A stretch of 64,000 nt of DNA from Ardenticatenaceae bacterium (lineage in GTDB: Bacteria > Chloroflexota > Anaerolineae > Promineifilales > Promineifilaceae). Made by a program: the position numbers and the translations under genes. Below the pieces are notes generated by a model. It was given only the letters and a program-made list of their open reading frames with translations, was not told the origin of the DNA and made no database searches. Shown piece by piece: positions 6,641-15,418 of the stretch. The DNA lies in contig JACKBT010000001.1 of the NCBI GenBank assembly GCA_020634415.1, positions 124,001 to 188,000 of the forward strand, given 5' to 3'. How positions within the stretch are numbered: the first letter of the stretch is position 1; each line of letters opens with the position of its first letter.

Positions 6641-8350
6641 TTCATAATCAAACAGCCGATCCAACAACGTCTCCAACAACTCATCAAACCGCTCCACTTG
6701 CCCCTGGTTTTGCGCCTGTTCAATCTCGCTTAACAGCAGCCGCAGACTTTCACGCGCTTCATCAGTTAGGTCATCACGGGCGACCAGGTTTTTGCCTCGT
6801 TCGACGAGCGCTTTGGCCGTGTCGTTGAGAGTAGCAACGGCCGTATGCCCCAACTCCACCCGCGCTGCATCCACTGCCGCCTCATCCAGCCGATCCAGCG
6901 AAGCCTTCACCGTAATCGCCTCCTCCTTCTCGGTATAGCGATCCTGCGCCCGTACATGCAAAATACCATCCAAATCAAAATCAAACTGCACCGTCACCGA
7001 TGCCAGCTCCCCAGGTTCCTCTGGCTCCAAATCAGAAATCAAGAAATCGCCCAGCAGCTTATTATGCGAGGCCACTGAGGCTTCACCCTGATACACCATA
7101 ATCTTAATAGCATCCTGATCGGGGTGCAGCGTATAAAACACATCCTCCTTCACCACGGGGATAGTTGTGTTGCGATGAATGAGCACCTTGTACCGGTCCG
7201 TCACGAGATTACCCATACGAATTTCGGCCACCGCAATGCCCAATGAATGAGGAGTAACATCTACCAAGATGGCATCAATCGGCTGCCCTTCAATAATGGC
7301 TGCCTGCACCGCTGCCCCCAACGACACTGCCTCTTCGGGGTGAATCGCCATGCGCGGCTCAATGCCTACGGTATTGGTGATCAATTCCCACACGGCTGGC
7401 ATGTAGGTGGAACCACCCACTAATAACACCTGATCAATGTCAGAGTAATTGACCCCGGCATCGTTGACGACCCGTTCGATGGAAGTGACGGTTTGATCGA
7501 GGAGGTCAGCAACGGCCGTTTCAAACTCCTCCCGACTCACCTCCATCTCCAAATGCAGTGGCACACCATGCTTCTCCGCCAGATACTCCTCCTTCAACCA
7601 AGCATAAGGGTGATCCGACAGCGTAATCTTAGCCTGTTCCGCCGCCCGCACCATTCGCGCCCAAGCCCGCCGATCCTGCCGCACATCCACGCCATGCTCC
7701 TCCTCAAAAGCAGCAGCCACCAACTCCGCCAGCCGCCGATCAAAATCATCACCCCCTAACTGCGTATCACCATGACTGGCCCGCACCTCCACAATCCCGC
7801 CCATCAACTCCACCAGCGACACATCAAACGTCCCACCACCCAAATCATAAACCAGCACCAACTTATCCTGCTCCAAATTGAGACCATAAGCCAAAGCCGC
7901 CGCTGTCGGCTCATTAATAATGCGCCGCACCTCCAGCCCCGCAATGCGCCCGGCATCACGAGTCGCCTGCCGCTGGGCATCGGAAAAATAAGCAGGCACA
8001 GTGATGACAGCCTCTTTCACTTCTGTTCCCAAATGGCGTTCGGCCACTTCCTTCAACTGCCGCAGGATAAAAGCCGAAATGGCTTGCGGCGTGAAGGTAC
8101 GTCCACCCATGGTCACCTTTTCGGTGCTGCCCATTTTGCGTTTAATGGAAACCACCGTGTTATCTGGATCGAGTACATACTGATTGCGGGCCGGTGTTCC
8201 CACCAGCCACTTGCCAATCACCTGGTTATACCCCACCACCGAGGGAATAATACGCTCTTCACCGTGCGCCAACATCTGTGGTTGTCCACCCTGTACAATC
8301 GCTACTCCTGAATTCGTCGTACCCAAATCAATGCCAATGATGGTACTCAT
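6638..8350 (-). CDS. dnaK: Hsp70-family chaperone (DnaK paralogue)
   Basis: 570 residues from the ATG at 8350, which begins MSTIIGIDLGTTNSG, 4 bp after the grpE stop. ATPase-domain motifs are intact: IDLGTTNSG (phosphate 1), VYDLGGGTFDVS (phosphate 2), NEPTAAALAYG (connect region) and LLVGGSTYMPAVW (adenosine). The substrate-binding beta domain follows (VDVTPHSLGI). The protein is about 60-70 residues shorter than housekeeping DnaK, with a reduced helical lid and no acidic C-terminal tail. With the adjacent GrpE, J-like and TPR genes this looks like a dedicated accessory Hsp70 system rather than the main heat-shock operon; that is an inference. Confidence 0.92.
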   Translation of the reverse strand: MSTIIGIDLGTTNSGVAIVQGGQPQMLAHGEERIIPSVVGYNQVIGKWLVGTPARNQYVLDPDNTVVSIKRKMGSTEKVTMGGRTFTPQAISAFILRQLKEVAERHLGTEVKEAVITVPAYFSDAQRQATRDAGRIAGLEVRRIINEPTAAALAYGLNLEQDKLVLVYDLGGGTFDVSLVELMGGIVEVRASHGDTQLGGDDFDRRLAELVAAAFEEEHGVDVRQDRRAWARMVRAAEQAKITLSDHPYAWLKEEYLAEKHGVPLHLEMEVSREEFETAVADLLDQTVTSIERVVNDAGVNYSDIDQVLLVGGSTYMPAVWELITNTVGIEPRMAIHPEEAVSLGAAVQAAIIEGQPIDAILVDVTPHSLGIAVAEIRMGNLVTDRYKVLIHRNTTIPVVKEDVFYTLHPDQDAIKIMVYQGEASVASHNKLLGDFLISDLEPEEPGELASVTVQFDFDLDGILHVRAQDRYTEKEEAITVKASLDRLDEAAVDAARVELGHTAVATLNDTAKALVERGKNLVARDDLTDEARESLRLLLSEIEQAQNQGQVERFDELLETLLDRLFDYE

Positions 8351-8354
8351 AAAC

Positions 8355-8957
8355 TTACTTCTCCGATTTATAAACAATTACATCCGCATACCGCAGCACA
8401 CCAACGGCCGTCTGATACCCCCGCCGTTCTTCTTTAACAACAAGACCCTGACGGCCGTTTTCCCACCCTGCTGGCAATTCCGTCGTCACCCCTACCGCAC
8501 GATGAACATAGGGGTCAAACGGCCGTCCCACCGCCTCAATCATCATCACCCCACCACTCTCCAACAAAGATAACAGCCTATCCCGCACCAAGCGCAAGCC
8601 ATCCAGCCAGCCCACCAACATCTGCCGCTCCACCGCCTCCTCAACCAACTGCGCCACCAACCTCTGCCCACTGGCAAGGGCCTCTTCAACCCCATCCAAG
8701 GCTGGCAAAATCGCCGTCAGCAACCGTTGATCGGCCGTTGCCTGATTAGACTCCGTTTGCGCCGCCTGCAACGCCGCCACCGCCGCCTGCCACTGCACGG
8801 CCTGACTTTCCACAAGCATGTTCACTTTGAATTGGGTCTTGCCCACTTTGCGGACTTCTTCTTTAAGGTCTTGCAGATCGGCCGTTTCCGACCCACTCTC
8901 CACCCGCTGCAACAACTCAGCCAGCGTAGCCCAAACTTGACGACGATCACTGCTCAT
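8355..8957 (-). CDS. grpE: GrpE-like nucleotide exchange factor
   Basis: 200 residues. A long N-terminal helical region is followed by the GrpE beta domain, recognisable from GRPFDPYVHRAVG (about 140-152) and a hydrophobic end (AVGVLRYADVIVYK). GrpE releases ADP from DnaK. Divergence from housekeeping GrpE is marked, consistent with a partner dedicated to the downstream short DnaK. It is followed 4 bp later by dnaK. Confidence 0.85.
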   Translation of the reverse strand: MSSDRRQVWATLAELLQRVESGSETADLQDLKEEVRKVGKTQFKVNMLVESQAVQWQAAVAALQAAQTESNQATADQRLLTAILPALDGVEEALASGQRLVAQLVEEAVERQMLVGWLDGLRLVRDRLLSLLESGGVMMIEAVGRPFDPYVHRAVGVTTELPAGWENGRQGLVVKEERRGYQTAVGVLRYADVIVYKSEK

Positions 8958-8970
8958 AACTAAAGATAAT

Positions 8971-9016
8971 GAGACTGGAGACTAGAGACTGATAATCTCT
9001 AGTCTCCAGTCTCCAA
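8971..9016. repeat. GAGACT heptamer hairpin between the J-like gene and grpE
   Basis: gagactggagactagagact and its inverted arm around a gataa-type loop. Same family as at 4428. It lies inside the chaperone operon. Confidence 0.85.
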
Positions 9017-9020
9017 TCCC

Positions 9021-9404
9021 CTATAACTTCATCGGCCGAAAATCTTCCGGAAACTCCGTTTTGCCCAAATCACCATGCTGCTGCAAAAAATAAAACACAT
9101 CGGCCACATCAAAATCCAAATTCAGCTTGCCCAACCGCTTACGGGGTTGGTAAGGCGTGGGGGCACGGAACAGAAATAAATCCGTAGCAATCTTCACATC
9201 GGCCGTGCGCAATCGTTCATACGCCCGCCGAATCTGCTTAAAAGCCTCCGGCTGCTGCTCCGGCGGATATTCCCGCACCAGCGCAAAATAGGCCTTCTTC
9301 ACCTCAGCCAAAGAAGCCCCCCGCGCCAGCCCCAAAACCGCATAGGGATCACTGCTGTTCAAATCTGGCTGCAAACCAGAGCGTCGTTCAGGTTCATTCA
9401 TCAC
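9021..9404 (-). CDS. J-domain-like protein lacking the HPD motif
   Basis: 127 residues. DPYAVLGLARGASLAEVKKAYFALV is a clear J-domain start and IRRAYERLRT the end, but the invariant His-Pro-Asp loop reads Tyr-Pro-Pro (EYPPEQQPE). HPD is needed to stimulate Hsp70 ATPase, so this is a J-like protein that may bind without stimulating, or act with the TPR protein as adaptor. Its start overlaps the end of the upstream TPR gene by 4 bp (ATGA), so the two are translationally coupled. Confidence 0.82.
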   Translation of the reverse strand: MMNEPERRSGLQPDLNSSDPYAVLGLARGASLAEVKKAYFALVREYPPEQQPEAFKQIRRAYERLRTADVKIATDLFLFRAPTPYQPRKRLGKLNLDFDVADVFYFLQQHGDLGKTEFPEDFRPMKL

Positions 9405-11626
9405 CAGAAAAGATCCTCCTCGTCATTATCTTCATCCATTTCCTCCAACATCTGCATCATCCTCAGCATATCCAAAGGGCTGCCACCACCGCCCATCATG
9501 CGCGACAAAAGACCACCAAAGGGGCTGCTGAACATAGCCTTCGCCTCTTGAATCCGTTCCAACAGGACCTGGTCTCTTTCCCGTCGAGCGATTTTTTCGG
9601 CCGTTTTCCAGTGCGACTTCGCCTGACGTTCATCCCGCTGGTGCATCGCTAAAATACCCATCAGCAAATAAGCATGACCCGGCATTTGGTTAGCCTTAAC
9701 CGCCTGCTGCAAATAGCCCTCTATAAGTTCATAATGCTGCGGACAAAGCAACGTTAACATCTCACCAATCATAATAAAAACTGGCTCATCAAGGGTCGCC
9801 TTTTGCACGGCCCGTTCTAACCAGGGCTGGCCTTGTTTCGCATCATCGGCCACAAAACATTTTCCCGCAATCGTCAAGTAAAAGGTAGCCGATAAACCAG
9901 GCATTGCTTGTTCCGCTTGAGCTAAAGCCTGCCAAGCCTTTTCATCCTCATCAAGCATAAGCCAGGTAACGAGTACTTGACCATACACACTCTCACTCGT
10001 AGGGTGCAGACGCAAAGCCTCATCAATTAATGACTGCCCTTTATCTATTTGACCCAAGCGGAGATAACAATCAGCCATGAAAATCAACAACTCACCATTT
10101 TGCGGTTGGTAAGCATAAGCCTTCTCATATTGTGCCAAAGCTTGTTGGTAATCATCACGCCATTCGAGCCACCGTGCTGCCTCCTCTATATGATGTTCAG
10201 CTAGGTATTGTTTGGCCGTGTCATTATTTGGGTCTACCTTTAAGGCTCGTTCCCAATAAGGAACTGGTGCTTGCCAATAATAACCACCTTCTTGCAAAAC
10301 TTCCCCCATGCGGATGAGGGCCGGCACATTCTTGGGGTCTTTTTGCAAGATGCGGTCTAATTCATTAACGGCCGCTTGCGCCTGCCCATTATTCAACAAA
10401 GCTGTCACCAGCCCCAGACGAATTTCCAGGTTATCTGGCTGCCACTTAACAGCATTCTTGAAAACTTGCACAGACTCCTCATAAGCTTCAATTTTGTGGT
10501 AGGCCAAAGCCGAACGCAGCCAAAGCCGGGCAATTTCATCATCACCCACCGCATCAGGATGATCAGCTTTGCGCGGACGATGGCGCAAAGCCTTACGCCA
10601 CAATTCTGCCGCCATTTCCCAATCCTCGGCCTGCTCATAAGCCAATGCCAAATTACAAGCCAATCGGAAGTTATTACCAGCCTCCTCCTCAGCCAACTGC
10701 CAATTCGCCAAAGCCGTCTCCCAATCACCCCTGCTGGCAGACTGATAACCCATTTCTTGATAGAGATGAGCAATAAGTTCAGCCAACTGCTTATCATTAT
10801 CCTTAAACTGATTCGCTTCTACCGCCGCTGCCAGGGCCGCTTCCATCTCCTGCCGCTGCCAGCGGCTTTCAGCAGCACGATGATACAACTCCCCTAAATT
10901 TGCCTGCATATGGGGCGAACGAAAACCGGCTGCCTGCGCTGTTGACCAGTGGCGCACGGCCGTTTCCCAATCCCCTTCTCCTGCCGCCGCCACACCCAAA
11001 TAGTAATGACTTATGCCCTTGTTGCCTGGCTGTTGGCTGGCGGCTTCTAAGTGGGGGACAGCTTGGGGCAAACGGCCGTTTGCCACCTCACCCACCCCCT
11101 GCCATAAAGCAACATCCGTGGTAATCACCTCCGTTCCCTTTTGCAGCGCCGCCGCCATCCGCAGCATCATCTGCTCCTCCCCAGACAAATACCCCCAAAC
11201 CGGCCGCTTCTCCACATCCTTCCCCTGCTGCTGATAAGCCAACGCCAACGGGTAAGCCACCCGCTTCTGCCACGCCTCACCAGCCTTCGCCACCTGTTCA
11301 TACCCGGCCACCGCCTCCGCCAGCTTCCCCTGCTTATGACGCAACAAAGCTAAATGATAAGCATAAACGGCCTCCTGAGGCCGCAAAGCCACCGCCTTTT
11401 CCAGATCGTCAGCCTGCGTCGTTGGCGTCTTCATCCCTCGCCGAAAATAAGCCTCCGCCAATGCCGCATCCTGAACCACTTTTGGCTCTTTTTGCCGGGC
11501 GCGTTCCCAGGCATCAATCGCAGAAGCATAGTTCTTCTGTTGGAAAGATCGCTTTCCATTTTGCCACAAAGAAGCCGCACTCTGCGTCTGCGAAACCTTC
11601 TTATCCTTTGCCTTACGTCGAGTCAT
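9401..11626 (-). CDS. large TPR-repeat protein of the chaperone operon
   Basis: 741 residues of nearly uninterrupted TPR motifs (patterns such as A-x-x-x-W-x-x-A and P-x-x-x-x-A-x-x-x-L-G-x-x at about 34-residue spacing). It starts with a basic segment (MTRRKAKDKK) and ends with Gly/Met-rich and acidic stretches (MMGGGG, EEMDEDNDEEDLFW). No signal peptide or membrane segment is seen, so it is probably cytoplasmic. As first gene of an operon with J-like, GrpE and DnaK proteins, it is a plausible scaffold or substrate adaptor for that Hsp70 system. Confidence 0.85.
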   Translation of the reverse strand: MTRRKAKDKKVSQTQSAASLWQNGKRSFQQKNYASAIDAWERARQKEPKVVQDAALAEAYFRRGMKTPTTQADDLEKAVALRPQEAVYAYHLALLRHKQGKLAEAVAGYEQVAKAGEAWQKRVAYPLALAYQQQGKDVEKRPVWGYLSGEEQMMLRMAAALQKGTEVITTDVALWQGVGEVANGRLPQAVPHLEAASQQPGNKGISHYYLGVAAAGEGDWETAVRHWSTAQAAGFRSPHMQANLGELYHRAAESRWQRQEMEAALAAAVEANQFKDNDKQLAELIAHLYQEMGYQSASRGDWETALANWQLAEEEAGNNFRLACNLALAYEQAEDWEMAAELWRKALRHRPRKADHPDAVGDDEIARLWLRSALAYHKIEAYEESVQVFKNAVKWQPDNLEIRLGLVTALLNNGQAQAAVNELDRILQKDPKNVPALIRMGEVLQEGGYYWQAPVPYWERALKVDPNNDTAKQYLAEHHIEEAARWLEWRDDYQQALAQYEKAYAYQPQNGELLIFMADCYLRLGQIDKGQSLIDEALRLHPTSESVYGQVLVTWLMLDEDEKAWQALAQAEQAMPGLSATFYLTIAGKCFVADDAKQGQPWLERAVQKATLDEPVFIMIGEMLTLLCPQHYELIEGYLQQAVKANQMPGHAYLLMGILAMHQRDERQAKSHWKTAEKIARRERDQVLLERIQEAKAMFSSPFGGLLSRMMGGGGSPLDMLRMMQMLEEMDEDNDEEDLFW

Positions 11627-11660
11627 ATCCTAAACCTTTCGCTTAAAATCGCGCTACGCA

Positions 11661-13424
11661 TTACTCCGCCAACACATTATTGCGAATCCCAAAAACATTC
11701 TGCGGATCACTCGCCTGCTTCAACTCCTTAATCATCTCCGCACTCGCGGGCGAAATCGTCCGCGCCATAAACTCATTACGCAGCTTACCAATGCCATGAT
11801 GATGGGACAGCGACCCGCCTGCATCCAAAATCGCCCGCCGCAAATCCTTCTCAATCGCGCTAAAAATCTTATCCGGGTCCTTCACCCCTTTCGTGTAAAA
11901 GCCATGCGTAAAATAGATGCAAACCCCCGTGTGATACAACTGCGTGATGCGCGGCGACACATACGGCTTGCCCGGTAAACCAAACTCCTTATGTTTGGCA
12001 AAAGCCAGCTTCTCCACCGTGGCAATCACCTCATGCACCCGGCTCCAGGGCACAGTCGTCTCATACGTCTCGCCCGTAATGTGAAAATCCGCCAGAAAAT
12101 CCCGGATATAGGCAATAGCGTAAGTCAGCATATAACCACGCTTACCATTGCCCTCACCACCCTTAATGCCGCCATACTTCTTGGCAATTTTGTAGATGGT
12201 CTTTTCCTGATGGGCAACCTCATCGGCCGTTCCTTCCATCACAATCGTCGCCGCCACCAGTTGATGCGGATCAAACTTCATCACCTTGAGCAAGAAAAAC
12301 TTTTGAATCCGGTCCATCATGTGCTCACTGGCCGTCGGCACAGGCTTCAAAGCCGAACCAAAACGGAACTGAATATTGTCTACCAGCCGAATGCTGGCAG
12401 GCAGCACCCCCGTCTGCGACAGCTCATACAAGAAAGCAGTGCCCGTCTTAAAATCACGGAATACCAGCGAGCCATATTTTTTAACCGGGGGAATCTTATG
12501 AATGCGAATGATGGCCTTGGTAATAAGCCCCAAATTGCCCTCACTGCCAAACAGCAAGCCGTTAGGCTGAATGCCAATGGACACACGCGGCTGCGGGTCT
12601 AACTGCTCCACAATGCCCTGCGGCGTAATCATGGTAATGCCTTCCACAATCTGCTCGATGTTGCCGTAGCGGTTTTTCTTCATACCACTGGCATTGGTGG
12701 CAATCCAGCCGCCCAACGTAGAAAGCTCCATACTATCTGGCTCATGGCCGCTGGTATACCCCAGCTTGGCTAACTCTTCTTCCAAATCCTTGCCCGTAAT
12801 GCCTGCTTCAATGGAAGCTCGGAAATTTTCATGATCCACCCACTCAATCTTGTTCATGCGCCGCATATCTACGGAGACAATCATGCGTGTTTCGGCGGCA
12901 GGCAGCAGCAAGGCACAGCTTACACTGGTGCCACCGCCGTAAGGCACAAGGCATACATCATGCTCGGCCGCCAACTGCACCAGTTGCACACATTCGTCGT
13001 GTGATTGGGGATAGAACACAAGGTCAGCGTACCGTTCCAGGTGGCTGTAGAGGACTTTGTTCAGCTCATCGGCCGTTGTCTGCCCATGACTATGAATCAA
13101 CCGCTCGCGCCTGTCCGCTGTGAAGCGATCAGGGGCAAAGGCTTTTGCCACAGCGCGGCAAAAGGCTTCATTGACAATAGGTTCGGGCACGGGTTTCACC
13201 TCTAGCTCAGGCTTGAGGTCTTTCATGTCAAATTTAATATCCAGCATCTCCTCCACGAAGGGGATGAAACCAGGCATGGTTGTGCCCGAAATAGCATAGC
13301 GGTCGCCCGTCACGGTTACGGTACGGTCGGGGTTGGCCTGAAAACGGGTGTCATTAAACCCCCATTTGTGATCGTAACGCACATCTTTGAGGTTACTGTT
13401 TTTATCGAGTGATTTATCAGCCAT
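11661..13424 (-). CDS. FAD-dependent oxidase, alkyl-DHAP synthase-like
   Basis: 587 residues of the FAD-binding type-4 (VAO) fold: PYGGGTSVSCAL pyrophosphate loop (about 160), LGGWIATNASGMKKNRYGNIE, and the GSLSHHHGIGKLR signature (about 537-549) with the His triplet typical of alkyl-dihydroxyacetonephosphate synthases. In that family the flavin helps exchange the acyl chain of acyl-DHAP for a fatty alcohol, making ether lipids. Some bacterial members have other roles, so the ether-lipid function is an inference. It is followed by a short gap and the TPR gene on the same strand. Confidence 0.82.
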   Translation of the reverse strand: MADKSLDKNSNLKDVRYDHKWGFNDTRFQANPDRTVTVTGDRYAISGTTMPGFIPFVEEMLDIKFDMKDLKPELEVKPVPEPIVNEAFCRAVAKAFAPDRFTADRRERLIHSHGQTTADELNKVLYSHLERYADLVFYPQSHDECVQLVQLAAEHDVCLVPYGGGTSVSCALLLPAAETRMIVSVDMRRMNKIEWVDHENFRASIEAGITGKDLEEELAKLGYTSGHEPDSMELSTLGGWIATNASGMKKNRYGNIEQIVEGITMITPQGIVEQLDPQPRVSIGIQPNGLLFGSEGNLGLITKAIIRIHKIPPVKKYGSLVFRDFKTGTAFLYELSQTGVLPASIRLVDNIQFRFGSALKPVPTASEHMMDRIQKFFLLKVMKFDPHQLVAATIVMEGTADEVAHQEKTIYKIAKKYGGIKGGEGNGKRGYMLTYAIAYIRDFLADFHITGETYETTVPWSRVHEVIATVEKLAFAKHKEFGLPGKPYVSPRITQLYHTGVCIYFTHGFYTKGVKDPDKIFSAIEKDLRRAILDAGGSLSHHHGIGKLRNEFMARTISPASAEMIKELKQASDPQNVFGIRNNVLAE

Positions 13425-13497
13425 TGTTTTGCTCCAAAGGGAATTTCTAATTCGGTTAGGGGATTATAGCTAGGCTTTGGGGGGATGCCCAACGTGA

Positions 13498-14295
13498 TTA
13501 TTGCCAGCGGTGACGCAATGTGTAGAGGAGAATGCCAGCGGAGACGGCCACGTTGAGGGAGGAGGCTGTGCCGTGCATGGGAATGGCAACTTGTAAATCG
13601 GCTTGAGCCAGGATGGCGGCGGGCAGTCCTTCGCGCTCGCTGCCCAAAAGCAGCAGGGCCGGAAGGTGGTAGGGGGCATGTTGAAAATCGGCCGTTCCTC
13701 GTGCCGACGTAGCAATGGTCTGAATCTGCTGCTGCTGTGCCCATTGGAAGAGGGAGTCGGCATCGGGGGTATGGCCAATGGGGACGGTGAAGAGGGTGCC
13801 CATGCTGGCTTTAACGGCCGTTCCATGAAACGGATCCACCCCCTGCCCCACCAAAACCAGCCCCGCCGCCCCCACCGCATCCATCGTGCGCACAATCGTC
13901 CCCAAATTACCCGGATCAGACGCATCAAACAAGGCCACAAAAATACTGTCAGGTCGTACAACCAATTCATTTAGTTGAGTCCAGCCTGTTTTAATAATTG
14001 CCGCCAGCCCCACTGGATTCTCCCGCTCCGAAATAGATTCAAAAACAGGACGAGACAGAGCAACCTGAGGCAAACTGGTTTGGGCCAGCATCGCCTGCGC
14101 CACAGGGCTGGCGAGCAGTTCCGGGCAGGTGATGAGGGTTTCGATGGGGGCGTGGGTTTCAACGGCCGTTAACACCCCCCGCAGCCCCTCCACAAAAAAC
14201 ACCCCCTCCTGCAATCGGTACTTCTTCTGCCGCAGCCGCTTCACCCGCTTCACCAACGGATTGCTAAAACTGGTTATGATTGTGTCGCTCGCCAT
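13498..14295 (-). CDS. SpoU/TrmH-family RNA 2'-O-methyltransferase
   Basis: 265 residues. N-terminal substrate-binding domain (NPLVKRVKRLRQKKYRLQEGVFFVEG) then the SPOUT knot with motif 1 (DPGNLGTIVRTMDAVG), motif 2 (LLLGSEREGLP) and motif 3 (IPMHGTASSLNVAVSAGILL). Enzymes of this type methylate 2'-OH groups in 23S rRNA or tRNA using SAM. The exact site cannot be told. It overlaps the upstream thioesterase gene by 22 bp on the same strand. Confidence 0.92.
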   Translation of the reverse strand: MASDTIITSFSNPLVKRVKRLRQKKYRLQEGVFFVEGLRGVLTAVETHAPIETLITCPELLASPVAQAMLAQTSLPQVALSRPVFESISERENPVGLAAIIKTGWTQLNELVVRPDSIFVALFDASDPGNLGTIVRTMDAVGAAGLVLVGQGVDPFHGTAVKASMGTLFTVPIGHTPDADSLFQWAQQQQIQTIATSARGTADFQHAPYHLPALLLLGSEREGLPAAILAQADLQVAIPMHGTASSLNVAVSAGILLYTLRHRWQ

Positions 14296-14708
14296 TTTTC
14301 CAAGAACTGTTGCGGGGTGCGAATAGGACGGAATGTTTGCAAATTGGTAAAGTAGCCAGTTTGGATAGCGGCAACGGCCGTTCGCCCATTCGCCTCAATC
14401 TCCCCCTGCACCGTCCAGCGCACCCGCGTCAAATTCGTCACCCACATACGGCCGCTCACCACATCCCCATACCGCGTCGGCCACAAATGATCCAACTCCG
14501 TGCGCGTCAAAACCGGGCCAATCCCCTCACGCAGCATTTCCGCCACCGGATACGTTCGCTCCAAAATCTCCAGGCGCAAATCCTCCAGCCAGCGCATATA
14601 GACCATATTGTGCACAATATTGGCAAAATCAATATCGTAGGTTTTCACTGTGATAGGGAGTTCGACAAGTAACGGCCGTTTATCACCCATGTTCAAATTA
14701 CTCCACAA
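14274..14708 (-). CDS. hotdog-fold acyl-CoA thioesterase
   Basis: 144 residues with the 4HBT signature VKTYDIDFANIVHNMVYMRW, where the Asp after Tyr is the usual catalytic residue. A second Met (MGDKRP, 14690) is an alternative start. Typically a cytoplasmic acyl-CoA or 4-hydroxybenzoyl-CoA-type thioesterase. It is coupled to the methyltransferase gene by overlap. Confidence 0.85.
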   Translation of the reverse strand: MWSNLNMGDKRPLLVELPITVKTYDIDFANIVHNMVYMRWLEDLRLEILERTYPVAEMLREGIGPVLTRTELDHLWPTRYGDVVSGRMWVTNLTRVRWTVQGEIEANGRTAVAAIQTGYFTNLQTFRPIRTPQQFLEKWRATQS

Positions 14709-14867
14709 AAGAATAGACTACCATCCTAGCAACAATAGCCGAACCTACCCAAACATACAACTTCGTGACGCAAGTAACGGCCGTTCATGACTCCAGGCAC
14801 TACAAACCCCGCCGCCAAACCAGCATACTATGTATACGATTTACGATTTACGATTAAGGAGTTCAAC

Positions 14868-15185
14868 ATGCCCACCACATACATGCTCATCTGGTCCATC
14901 ATCTTCATTCTGCTCGTTGGTTCATTCCGCATCCGGCACATGGGCCGCTTACTCGGTGCCCTCATCGGCTCAGCCATGATTTTGGGCGTAGCCCATGTCT
15001 TATTTACCCAGCTATCCCTTTCCGCAGGAATTGAGGCAACGGCCGTTCTCACCCCCAACGACTACCTCGCCTACGGCCCCCTCGCCTGGCTCGCCCTCAT
15101 GGTCATGCCCCTCGGCTGGCTCGGCCCCATCATCAGCCTCAACCTCATGAAAGACCGCACCCCAGAACTGGAACCACAATTCTAG
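14868..15185 (+). CDS. small three-helix membrane protein
   Basis: 105 residues starting at MPTTYMLIW, preceded by AAGGAG 7 nt upstream, preferred over an in-frame ATG 27 codons earlier. Three hydrophobic segments (about 5-19, 27-46, 65-88) and a polar C-terminus (DRTPELEPQF). No family recognised. Just upstream is a 7-bp tandem word (acgattt three times). Confidence 0.65.
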   Translation: MPTTYMLIWSIIFILLVGSFRIRHMGRLLGALIGSAMILGVAHVLFTQLSLSAGIEATAVLTPNDYLAYGPLAWLALMVMPLGWLGPIISLNLMKDRTPELEPQF

Positions 15186-15187
15186 TT

Positions 15188-15243
15188 GAGTATATCGGTA
15201 TATTGGTGTAATAGTGTATTGAACTACACCAATACACCACAAC
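15188..15243. repeat. GGTGTATT-word hairpin
   Basis: tattggtgtaatagtgtatt and acaccaatacacca form an imperfect inverted repeat just after the small membrane protein gene. Similar to 48514-48553. Confidence 0.55.
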
Positions 15244-15266
15244 CAAAGCAATCGGCCGTTTCAAAC

Positions 15267-15397
15267 TATAGTGGGCAAGGGCATAATCTGGCATTTTCTT
15301 GGAGACTAGAGACTAGAGATTGGAGACTGGTCAGTCTCTAGTCTCTAGTCTCCAATCTCCTTTAGCGTAATGTAACTTTATGCCCGTGTTCAGTATA
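15267..15397 (+). mobile_element. MITE-like element A, copy 1
   Basis: About 131 bp with imperfect terminal inverted repeats (tatagtgggcaagggcata on the left; the complement of tatactgaacacgggcata on the right), enclosing a GAGACT heptamer hairpin. A second copy lies inverted at 54495-54618, nearly identical outside the heptamer core; the core differs by one heptamer unit. Non-coding. Possible 4-bp flanking duplication (aaac). Confidence 0.8.
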
Positions 15398-15418
15398 AAA
15401 CATAATTGTCAGCAGCGA

